Program-made: the position numbers and the translations under genes
DNA from: Saururus chinensis
Taxonomy: Eukaryota > Streptophyta > Magnoliopsida > Piperales > Saururaceae
Direction: 5' to 3'
DNA length: 64,000 nt
Assembly: GCA_035235625.1 (NCBI GenBank)
Contig: CP141149.1
Location: 35,581,753 to 35,645,752 of the forward strand
Shown: positions 24,021-34,499 of the stretch, piece after piece
Layout of the letters: every line of letters starts with the position of its first letter
Numbering within the stretch: position 1 is the first letter of the stretch
The notes under the pieces: generated by a model
Database searches by the model: none
What the model saw: only the letters and a program-made list of their open reading frames with translations
Told to the model about the DNA's origin: nothing

Positions 24021-25969
24021 GGAGCTAATTGAGCTCATTTAAGGCTATTTTGTTGGGGTTGATGAGAGCTGGGCTTTTTGCAAATGTCATAAGATTACTT
24101 TTATAAATGCACTTATACCGCATCTTTAATACCATGGGCTTAGAAAATATTAAGTACAGATAGGGTATCAATGTGGTGGTCCTATCACTAATTACAAATT
24201 GACCTATTCACACATTTTTCGGTTAACTCTTTAAAAATAAGCTACTTAATAGGAAATATGGTAATATCTTAAATCCTAATTCGTGATAGGCATGCCACGT
24301 TGGTACCTTATCGGTACCTAATATTTTTCCGGGGTGGACATAGGGATGCCATAAAACCTGACTCAAATTAAACTTAATGGGCCATGTTTGAGTTTTTAAA
24401 CTTAATTCAAATAATTATTTAAGTTGGGTTGAGTTTTAAGTAATTCAACTCAACGTGATTCGATTAAAGTTATAGATATAAATTTATCTCAACTTGAAAT
24501 AGGACGGGATTTTAAAATTTAACTCAAATAATTATTTAAGACGGATTTAAGTTTACTATTTTTAAATTGTAGCTTGAGAAACCCAACCCGAACCTAACTC
24601 GGTAATATCTCTATTTAGACAAGAAAATAAAATAATTTAAATAATTTTATTCTCCTCATGAGGATAGTTAAGTTTTAAATGTTCTTTAAGCTTCATATGA
24701 TATTCTATAATAACGACATGACAAAATGTATTTAGGAACCTATAGTAGTCATTTATATTCATCCAATTTTGTACATTAGTCATTTTGAAAAGGTTTTACT
24801 AAATAACAAAGAATATTGTTTCAATTTACTAAAAAATAGCTCAAATAAATGTTGATAAAAGGAGAGAAGTATGCCTCATGTGAAGAATAAAGCATTAATT
24901 ACTTTTTCAAAGAACAACGTTTCTATCTTTGTATACAAATTAGTGCATTTTGAAGTTAGTTATGAGCTAACTAAAATTAACGGGAGTCAATGATTAAATC
25001 ATTAAAAAATATTTATCACTAAAATGTAAGCAAAAGGAATGAAATGCAAAAAAGACAAGTACAACAGATTAAATGTTAAATGACATAAACAAGGCAGATT
25101 AATTTACAAGAAGTTCAAAATTCACTTAAGAAATCCAATAAAATTAAATAACGGCTACAAAGTCTTTTATTCTCTCTATTTTGATACTTCCTCTCTTAAA
25201 TTTGTAATTTTATTTAATTTTTTAAAATAAAATAATTTTAATATTAATACAAAAAATAAATAGAGATTAATATAAGAGGGGAAGAAATATTTTTTATTCA
25301 GCAAAAAAATAAAAGAAGAAACATGACTATAAAGAGAAATCATAGTGAAGAAGGTCGAGCTTCAGTAAGTAGAATTTAAAAGTGAAGAGGGGAGGAAGAT
25401 GTGGGTGGATGTCAAAGAGTGAGGTCTCCACAACAATAACATGACTAGAAAGAAGGAGAGAGAAAGGGCAAATTTGAGTAATGTTACTGCAGTAAAATGC
25501 TACTTCATTATTATTATTTTATTTAATTATTATCATATCATTGTTAAGTGGGATTTTTTATGAGCCCTACTAATTAATGATGTGATAACGATAAAATAGA
25601 ATTCTATCGTGTGAAATTTCACATCACCGAAACATTTTTAGGGAAATTTTGACAGAGAGCTAAAAGCTTTTGCAAAGCCAAGGAAGGGGAGGGCTTCCAC
25701 TTTTTAGTTAGTGCAATGAACAAGGCCTTATGTCACAAGCAAGCCAAAAGCCCAAAGCCGTAGGCTCTCCCACCCTACTCTTGCAGCCGAGTTATAAGAT
25801 ATATAACTTTTAACCCAGTTTAATTTTGATTTAATTATATATTCTTGTGTGGTTTTACTTAAATTTGTCGGTTTCACTTGATTTTGGGGTTAAGGATTAG
25901 TAATTATAGTTTTGACAAGGTTTAATTTTATTTTAATAAATTTTAATATCAAACTTGAATCATCTTATT
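24021..25969. other. Intergenic, AT-rich, no gene
   Basis: No gene is recognised. At about 24335-24610 there are repeats of GGGTTGAG/CTCAACCC type like those flanking other elements here. The rest is plain AT-rich sequence apart from the MITE at 25184-25290. Confidence 0.4.
25184..25290. repeat. Short Stowaway-like MITE
   Basis: TACTTCCTCTCTTAAATTTG at the left faces an inverted AATATAAGAGGGGAAGAAAT at the right, with TTTAATTTTTTAAAATAA between them. This is the palindromic unit whose separate ends occur near 10207, 15660, 15905, 50513 and 55562. Confidence 0.55.
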
Positions 25970-26501
25970 TGTAAGGATTTAATGAAAAATATTTATTAAT
26001 TAAGGGTGTGGACCCCACTGTGGGTCCCATGTCCACGATTGGGCGGCATGTGTCCCACATGACCCTAAACTTTAATTATATTTATTTTATTGAGTTTGAA
26101 AATTTTTAAACTCGTATTAGTCCTAAAATTATCAAAATTAGTCATTTATGGCGTTTTAATTCGTATTTACAGCCCAACAGTTTGTATTTATAACCTAACA
26201 ACTTACTATATTAGGAAAACCCTAACCCATTTCTAATTGGGAAAGAGCTATACTAGGAGGTAAGATGGTACCCTAACCCCACTTCCCAGAGAGAAAATTC
26301 CGATTTAGGTAAGTGTTTAGCTTTAATCTTCCCTAATCTTCTAGATTTTCCCTTAATCTCTCTTATATCCACTTCCCCCCAAATAGATTCTTAATTTATT
26401 TTATTAAAAATGGGGAAGGGTGTGCTAGGAGAAAGAAGGTGCTCTACCTCCTTTCCCAAAGAAGAAAAATGGCCCAATAGGGCATTCGAACGGCTCGACA
26501 G

Positions 26502-29500
26502 TGTAAGGACTCTCATTCCTAAACCAGTTTTCGTGTCATTTTTATTATCGGTTATTGCATGGTTAACTCATTTTCTTATTAATTTGGTGGTTTTGTAAAT
26601 AAATTGTGTTTATGATGGTTTTAATCAAAAATTAACTTTACAATTAGTGGTTTAAAGTGATTTGAGTCAAATGTGAATTTTTGGGTTTTTTTCTGAATTA
26701 TCACTATTATTTTCAAAAATTAGGGTTTGGTGGGACCCCTGTGGGTCCCACCGTTAAAATTTGGGTTTTTGTGTCAAATTAACCCAGACATCAACACAAG
26801 CCCTTATAAAAATTTTCATAATTTTTTTAGGTTTTATTAGTCTTCAAATAACTAAATTACCCATTTTTAGCCTATTTTTCTATTTATACCCCACAATTTA
26901 CCTATACACACCCCAAAACTTACTATAAAAGGCAAGACCTGAGCCATTTCCATTTTTGGGAATAAGCTGAGGAAGAGAGGTTAGGCCTAATCCCCAATTA
27001 GGCCCGGTTTGAAAGGTGTTTAAGGTAAGTCCCTTCTAATTAAGCATCAAATCCTAGTTTTTCTCTTAATCTCTTCTAGATCTACCAATTCCCATTTATT
27101 TTGATTCGTTTTTAAACATCAAAACTACTGATTTGCATCTTTACTTCAAACCCTAGCTCTAAAAATCCGATTTTTATGTTCAACAAGCCCTAGATCTAAG
27201 TTTTTAATTAGGGTTTTCTTTGTTAAATCGGTTTTAATAGAGTTTAATTCAAACTATATGTCTTTGTAAGGTTTTTAAGAAGGGTGACCATCAAATCCAA
27301 GCCTAATCAAGGGATAAGGTAATGGACTTTCGAAATTTCAATCTTCCTATGGTAAAACTCTTAATTTCGTGGTTTTTTTTAATGGATTTACTTAATTAGT
27401 GCTTTAATGGCATGATTAGTAAATGGTAATATTTAATCCCGATGTCATAGGGTTCATATTGTTATGAGGTAGATTAGCTTTCTGGAAGTTATGGTAGAAT
27501 TTTATTGGCATTTAGGTTGTTAGATAGAGATTTTAAGGTTTATCAATGGAGTTTCGGTTTGAAAATTTGAAATGAAGAAGAAGGTCGATTCTGCCTTGTT
27601 GGCGTTCGAACGGCCCTCCTGGGCGTTCAAACGACAATACTATAAACTCAAAATTTTCTTGTTTAGCCGATCAAACGGCCCTCCTGGGCATTCGAATGGC
27701 TACACAGCCGATTTTTGTATTAGGTGCATGATGTTTATTTTGTTGAATCTACTTTAATATGCCAATTTTATATGAATGTGGAGTGTTTTGAGCTATAGTA
27801 TGCTACTGGAAAGGTATATTATTGAGGTTATGAAGTTGAGATATATATTTAGAGTTATGTGGAATGACTTATGGTTGGAGGTATGATGTTGGTATTGCCA
27901 TCTTGAAGTTATGAATTGTTGATTCTCTATGGTTAAGTATATTTTTAGTAGAGCTACAGCCTACTAACGGATTGATATGTCATGTTAGGATGTGGTTAAT
28001 TGATGTGTGAATGTTAGTGAACGTCATGGCTTAAGGATGAAGTGAATGATTTTATATGTGTTTAGCTTATGGTTGAGCTTTGATTTGAGTTATGATTTCA
28101 ATGATTCTTCTTCTATGATTTCCATTGGAATTCATGATTAGATGTTAATTCACATGTGTAGTGTGGTAGTGAGTTAATTTCAAGCATGTTGATATGCATT
28201 AAGTGAAGTGTTTCTACTAGGTACACACACATGTGGGGTTTAATGATGATGTTGAAGCTTGATATTATAATTATGAATGATGCATTAGGGGCTGATGAGA
28301 GTACTTATCATGAATTAGGATTTATGTATGTCTTGCCCACGTATGTACCATGTTACATGCATCATGAAAATGAATTTCCAATTGAAGCTTTATCGAGGTT
28401 AATCGAATTTGATCGATTGGATGCAATGTGGTGAAATTGTGTGCCGGATTGATCAGTCGTGACTTAATTGAAACTTGATTGGTCCGAAAGGACATGTTTT
28501 GATTTCAGTTCCTATGTGGAACGAGTGCACTCACCAGGTTGAGTCTAGAGAAATAGAATTATGTGGGGATGAGTTGTGTACTTGTCTTGCGGATTTGAGA
28601 TTATTATTATAAGTGTCATCTTAACCCTGAGAATCTAGTGTGGTATGCCGTGTGCACCCACTACCACGTATTCTAAGGTTCCTTGTGTGGGAACTCGGGC
28701 TCTCCCCTCCGCATGAGATGTCCCTGGGCGAACACCCCTGCTCTAGATTCTTTGTGTGAGAATGAGACATCCTTGGTCAGGATCGTCCAGGGCGAGCAGC
28801 CTTAGGGATTGACAACCCCGAACTTCTTTAATTTTTGTGTAGAATTTTGGACCATGACACGCCTTCGTGGCCTTGTCTGTGTTCCCGTCTGTGTGACACT
28901 AAATTGTGATTACTCCTTGATGGAGGTTGATATGATGTGATGTATGATCTAATATATATGTTAGAGATACATTTCATATAGGTTGATATGATGTCATGCA
29001 TGGTTGGATATGTATGTTAGAGATACATTTCATGTAGGTTGATATGATGTGATGCATGAATCATGCAGGTTGTTATGATGTGATGCATGATTGGATATGT
29101 ATGTTAGAGATACATTTCATGCAGGTTGTTATAATGTGATGCATGGTTGGATATGTATGTTAGAGACACATTTCATGCAGGTTGATATGATGTTGAGGCA
29201 TGATTTGATATATATGTTAGAGATACATTTCATGCAGGTTGCTATGATGTGAATGACACTATGTGGATCATACACTATGATGTAGGTTTAAGTGACGTGT
29301 ATGTGTGATCAGAAAATGTTACATCTTGTCAATCTTTGGTTTGAATAATGATATTGTTATGCAGTTGTGTTGCCGATGCTGATAGTATATTAAAAAAATC
29401 ATTGCTGAGTTTGTTTAAACTCACCCCTCTTTATTGTGTTTTGCTTTGGGGCTGCGTGGCGCGACACGCAAATGGTTAGGATCTCCTCTTTGAGGAAAGG

Positions 29501-29901
29501 TCGGAGACGACTTGGATGTGATCGTGGAGACTCTTATGTGACTTATTTTTCCTTGGTTTATGTTTTATGTTCAGAACCTTTGTGTATGGTTCTATGTTGG
29601 ATTTATGTCACATTATACAGTTGTATTGTCTAAGACCTATTTTAGAGCCAGAGTGGGCTATGGTTGACTAAGCATGTAGGTTTGAGACTAGTTGTTTATT
29701 TTGAGTTAAGCAACTCTCTTACTTTTCTACTTATTTACTCTTGCTCAAAGTGGTGTGCATACTCCGTAATTCTGTTAGGTTGCCCGTTTTTAAGGTTAAG
29801 TCTTCTGCTAAACTGTTTCTCAATTCCCCTCGTCGCCCCCGCGCACTTAACCAGCCCTTGGACCGGGTTCGGCTCGGGTCGGGCAGCGTCGAAGCGTGAC
29901 A
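26502..29901. mobile_element. Solo LTR, 3.4 kb, with GACAG target duplication
   Basis: Begins TGTAAGGACT and ends GAAGCGTGACA, that is TG..CA. It is flanked by perfect 5-bp direct repeats GACAG at 26497-26501 and 29902-29906. No gag-pol, primer-binding site or second LTR is visible, so it is a solo LTR left by recombination. It contains TATAAAA at 26924, a splice-donor-like TTAAG/GTAAGT about 100 nt later, a 56-bp tandem repeat at 28925-29260 and AACTCACCCCTCTTTATTG at about 29420. A full-length homologue in opposite orientation lies at 34708-38198. Removing it rejoins an older relative. The coding strand is uncertain. Confidence 0.88.
28925..29260. repeat. 56-bp tandem repeat inside the solo LTR
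   Basis: About five full units and one shortened unit start with GGTTGATATGATGTGATGCA, continue with GGATATGTATGTTAGAGATA and end CATTTCATGCA. Units differ at several positions. The same zone in sister copies (about 32510-32990, 35400-35770, 61320-61560) is only loosely repetitive, so the array expanded in this copy. Confidence 0.85.
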
Positions 29902-30576
29902 GACAGGGCGTTCAAATAGCCAAATGGTAGTTTTATTATTTTTGGCCTATTTTGTGTAATTTCGGTTGTTTCTTATTCTCTTTTTATAAATCTAATTCTT
30001 TAGGACTAAATGAGTCTTATTACCTACAAATGCTCTTATGATTACGTGAGAATAATCTTTGAATTATGATTTAACTCAAACATGATTAGGATTATACTTA
30101 TTTAGTTTTAGTATGATATTCTACTTGTTTTAAGTCCATATTTGATGACTTCTTCATAAATTCTTGATGATTCTTTTAGGTTCTAACTATGATCATCTAT
30201 GTAAGCTTGCACATGTTATATTAAATTTTAGGTAATTTATGTTTCACACATTTTAGCTTGATGCTTATACTTGCCTAGGTTTAACATGATGTTATACTTG
30301 TATTGAACTTGTATTTTGACCTTTTTTTTATATTTTCTCAATGATTCTAGTAGGATACGACTATGATAAATTATGTATGTTTGCATATATAACATTGCTT
30401 TTAATTTATTCATGTTTTACATGTTTTAGTTTAGGCTTGAACACTATTGCATAGACTTATATGATTTTATTTGATACAAATAGATCATATTTCATGCAAA
30501 TATGGACTAATTTGAACATATTTACTTATATTTGGACTTATTTAACATTTGCTCACATATGTACCATATTGCATAC

Positions 30577-31962
30577 CAATATTTTAAAACTCAGACTAAA
30601 CTGGCCAGTCCAACCGGGTTTAACCAGACCTATTGTTAAAAATATGTTGGTTTAACTAAAATTTTGGGTCAACTTAACCTGACCCGGTCAACGTGACTCA
30701 ACCGATTAAACCGGTGACCCAGCCTTCTGGTCCGGTTCGGTTTTGGAAAAAAAAAACCCTTTGGGAAGCGAGTCAGGCGACCGTGAGGCTTCGAAATCTA
30801 AACCCATCGCGCGCAACCAAAGAAGCGAGGACGAAGAACCGATGATTTTCTCCGGCGAACTGAAGGAACTAGCTTGAACCACTGGATCTGCGGATTCTGG
30901 TCCCAGGACACTCCTTCCCGACACAAATATTCCAGAGCAAAGAGCCTGTCGAGTTGGAAGCCCCAATCTCAAGGCAGTGCATTGTCCCATGCGCATCAGT
31001 TGCGGCTAGTTGGAGCTTAGACCCTGAAACACCCTCCATTGGCTTACCCCATCTGAGTACTTTCTGGTCAGAGCCACCCGCCACCCATCTCTCCCTACCA
31101 GCCTCAAAAAGAGGTTCGTCTCCATTAGCATGATGGGCATTTCATCGTAGGTCCATTTGCTTCGGCTTGGGCAATCTCCAAGTACAACCCTCCCATTGCC
31201 TTTGTTTGCTTGGGCGCAATGCCCACTAAGAGGGTGATAGAGTATTAGGTGTGAGGAAGACGTATTACTGGAAGCTGGGTCTACAACGCAATGGAACATG
31301 TTGAATCTGTTAGGACTGAATCAAAATTTTCAATCGATTTTTGTAGTAATTGAAGATCTTTTATATACTTTCTATTTAAGATTGTAGACTTTCAAAACCT
31401 TCTTATATCAACGGCCGGTACATAACCGCCAGAGAGGAGAGGCAAGGGAAGCCAGTGCATGCTGAAATCGCAGTCGCTGCTGGTGCCGAAATCGCCATCG
31501 CCACTGGTGCTGAAATCACCGTCGCCAAGGGAGATAGAGAGGGGAAGGAAAAAGGATTTCAAAGTTTTTGACTTGGCGGGAGAGAGGCCGTGGAAGAGGT
31601 TGGAGAGGTGGTGGCCGACTTTCCGATGGACCCATGGGGAGAGGGAGAGGGGGAGGGAGAAGGGGAGAATGGGGAAGGCCATCTTGGAAGGTGAGGGTGA
31701 CGGTGGGCTGCTTGATGGATGGTGGCTGTAGGCAACGGGGAGGATGGTCGTTGCCAGCGAGAGGGAGTGGGAGTAAGACGGTGGGAAAGAGGGGGGAAAG
31801 GGAAAGAACCAAATGAGAAGATGGGGAGGCAGTGATGAGAATTAGGGTTGAAGGTTGAAAGAGACATTGTATATGTATGTGACCGGGTCAGCCCAGGTTG
31901 ACCCCAGTTGAACTGGCCCGGCCAAATCTAGGTCAGTAGCTGGGCCAGGTTTTAAAACATTG
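30577..31962. mobile_element. hAT element carrying gene fragments (Pack-type), with 8-bp TTGCATAC target duplication
   Basis: The left end CAATATTTTAAAACTCAG and the inverted right end CAATGTTTTAAAACCTGG match at most positions. Perfect 8-bp direct repeats TTGCATAC flank the unit at 30569-30576 and 31963-31970. An 8-bp duplication and CAATG-type ends (YARNG) are hallmarks of the hAT superfamily. Subterminal regions also mirror each other (GGGTCAAC, TGACCCGGTCA). It encodes no transposase. Instead it holds a decayed C-terminal piece of a glycosyl hydrolase family 5 gene (30880-31299) and a GC-rich segment (about 31390-31867) unlike the AT-rich host DNA. It inserted into an old LTR. Confidence 0.85.
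30880..31299 (-). pseudogene. Captured fragment of a GH5 cellulase-like gene, C-terminal ricin-B-like domain
   Basis: On the minus strand the first frame gives LILYHPLSGHCAQA, then CPSRSKWTYDE and FLRLVGRDGW. A shift to the next frame gives GSKLQLAATDAHGTMHCLEI and GSLLWNICVGKECPG. This order matches the C-terminal beta-trefoil (ricin-B-like) part of plant GH5 proteins of the At1g13130 type, recalled from memory. The catalytic domain is absent, there is at least one frameshift, and the start is not at a natural gene boundary. It lies wholly inside the hAT element, so it is best read as transduplicated gene debris. Confidence 0.65.
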
Positions 31963-33139
31963 TTGCATACATCATTAAAATAATTTATGAATAATATTAA
32001 TCGTGATTAACCATGGTTAATCGATTGAATGTAATTAGATGTCATTGAATGTCGAATTAATCGTTCAAATGCTTATCGAATCGGTTCTGTGTCCAAAAGG
32101 ATATGATTTCATTTTGTGCTCCTTCAAGAACGTGTTGCCTCCTCGGGTTATGTGAGTGTATTTGATAAGTTATCTGGACCCTAAAAATCAAAGATAGTAT
32201 GTCTGTGTGCATTGGCTTACCACACTGCTCTAATTTTCCTTTCAAGGAATTTGGATTTTCCTCACAAGGTTAGTCCTGGGTGACCAGGCTGCTCTAGTTT
32301 TCCTTCTTGGAATTCAGACTTTTCTTTCTAAGGATTGTCCTGGGTGAGCAGGGGGTGCCTTCCCAGTTAGGGGACCTACTCAACCGCTATAGTTTTCCTT
32401 TTATAGGAATTCAAATCTTCCTCGCAATGGATTATCCTGGGCTAGTGGGTTGATTATTTTTCTCAATTGTGAGACGTTCACCATTGATTGTTGTATGTGT
32501 ATAGGAGATAATGCTTATTTACACAGGTTGTGTAGGAACAATAAAACATATGTTACACATGTGATTATAGTATGGATTTTCATAGATATGCCGGATGGTG
32601 TGCAATAGATACACTTAATTTTGCAGGATGAATGTTTATATTGAGAAATGATTATGCATGATATGAATGTTGAGAATTGATTCATGCAAGATGTGATTGT
32701 TAGAATGATATTTATATGTTTACACATGATGTGTATATGTTTTAGGAGCTATGGAGGAACCCATGATGCATAGGTGCATGATATGTGCTTATAGAATGTG
32801 GGTTATAACATGATATGTAAGTGGCATGACTATGTGTTTATGGAATATGTTATACATCATGATATGTACATGACATGATTATGTGTATATGGATTATATT
32901 TGACATGATGTACATGTGACATGAGTATATGTTTATGGAATGTGGTTTATAATATGATGCATATGTTGCATGGATATATGTGATTTGTCTCATGATGGAT
33001 GTTATGTTGATAATGTTTGTGATGTCGTTGTGAGTTTACTTTCCGTATTATAACCCTTATTGAGCATTAGCTCACCCCTCTTTGTTTCATGGTTTTGTTT
33101 TAGGGCTGTATGTCATGCCATGTAGGTTCTTTGGATGGG

Positions 33140-33560
33140 CTCTATATTGAGGCTATTGTTAATAGTAGATGCAACTTTCTTAAAGGAAAAGTATCATGGG
33201 CAACTGTTGATAACAACTATACTAGACAAGAACAATAATATGTTATGCATCGCATTTGTAGTGGTCGAGAACAAGTGTGAGAAAACATCGTGGTGAGTTC
33301 TTGAATTGATTAGAAATAATCTATTTTTTGATCCTCCAGCTAAGTTGGATACAATTGTTTCTGAAGAATTAAGGGCTTGGCAAATGTTGTTAAGCAGTAT
33401 TTTCCCAATACACACCACGAATATTGCATTTGTCACATTGCAGCAAATATGTTAGATAGATTCAAGGAGAACTACCTAAAGAACCGGCTCCATGTGGTAG
33501 CTGAAACTTTCAGACATGACTTGTATGCCTCTGGGAGGATGGATCATAGTTGAGTGTAAT
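33140..33560 (+). pseudogene. MuDR-like (MULE) transposase fragment
   Basis: The frame VDATFLKEKYHGQLL (first catalytic aspartate at about 33168), then CIAFVVVENKCEKTSW, matches the DDE core of MULE transposases (usually DGxFLKG..GGQLL..AVVExE). The next codon is TGA where tryptophan is expected. After a frameshift, HHEYCICHIAANMLDRFKEN matches the downstream C-x-x-H segment. The fragment starts where the old LTR is truncated and is clearly dead. Confidence 0.75.
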
Positions 33561-34499
33561 TTATATGTCCTGATTGTTTAATCACATTTTATTTGGTGGC
33601 TGACTAGGCTGTGGACATAGATATAGTTGGTATTTGCATATGTAGAAACTTCAAATAAAAGTTTCTACTGTATTGACTGTGTTTTCTCTCTCCCTTGCAA
33701 TTGGTGGTAGATAATCTCTAGGAGACAGATATTGAAACTTATAGACATAGCATGAAAGGATAATGTAGATGGTGGTCAATTAAGGGATTTTTTGTACTTT
33801 TTAAAGTTTCGTAAAGAATAGTATCAATGTAATGGACTCCTATTATGTAAAGAAAATAGTTAATAAAAGTTTGAACATTTCCCCATACGATGTTGTCTTC
33901 CAGGTTTTTTTTTGGAAAATTCATCCTTCTCGCGTTATTTGTGACATGATAACCTAATAGTCATGGTTTTGAAGACACAATCATCATAGTAATAAGGCAC
34001 AACATTAATATAGGCCGTCTGATAAGATACACTACCAACGAACCAATCGTGTGCTTACTAACACGATGTCAATGGCGGTTGACTAAACGATAACACGACA
34101 TAACCCTTGGCATGCTATTGCTTACACAAGCTGTCATCCAACCTAGACAACTTAACAAGTCTTTGTGTTAGTAGTAACACAACTTACGTACATGCATTGT
34201 GTTGCTTACATGATGTGAATCGTACAAACAAGAAACACACATAAGTCATGTTAGCAGTTACATGAATAAAGTAAAGTCGCGTAGTTGATTACACAGTCAG
34301 CTATCACAAATTACACGATATGAATCTTAAATTAATGACATGTACATGAGTCATGTTATCAACTATGATAGGCTATCACAGATCACACAATAGGGAATTA
34401 AAATAAAACATTTGAGTCTATTTATAAATTGTGTATTGTTAATAATAATTGTGTATTATCTTAGTATAAATTGTGTATTGCTTTATTACAATTCATTCA
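33561..34499. other. AT-rich sequence without a gene
   Basis: Many short ACACGAT/ATCATGT-type palindromic motifs occur at 33960-34490 and again beyond the solo LTR at about 38590-39460, which suggests one older element later split. I recognise no gene. Confidence 0.35.

Larger units (their letters stand above)
25970..33130. mobile_element. Older LTR of the 3.4-kb family, interrupted by a younger LTR and a hAT element
   Basis: Starts TGTAAGGATT at 25970 and, after removing 26502-29901 and 30577-31962, follows the same order of motifs as the LTR at 26502-29901: a splice-donor-like TTTAG/GTAAGT, GGCATTCGAACGGC, TCCAAAAGGATATGATTT and AGCTCACCCCTCTTTG. It has internal deletions and lacks the last few hundred bases, ending where a MuDR-like transposase fragment begins. 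No coding sequence belongs to it. Confidence 0.6.

Noticed and set aside
31459..31867. Overlapping frames of 80-100 codons inside the hAT element
   Set aside because: Several frames on both strands of a purine-rich segment are open at once, typical of skewed composition. None is recognisable.
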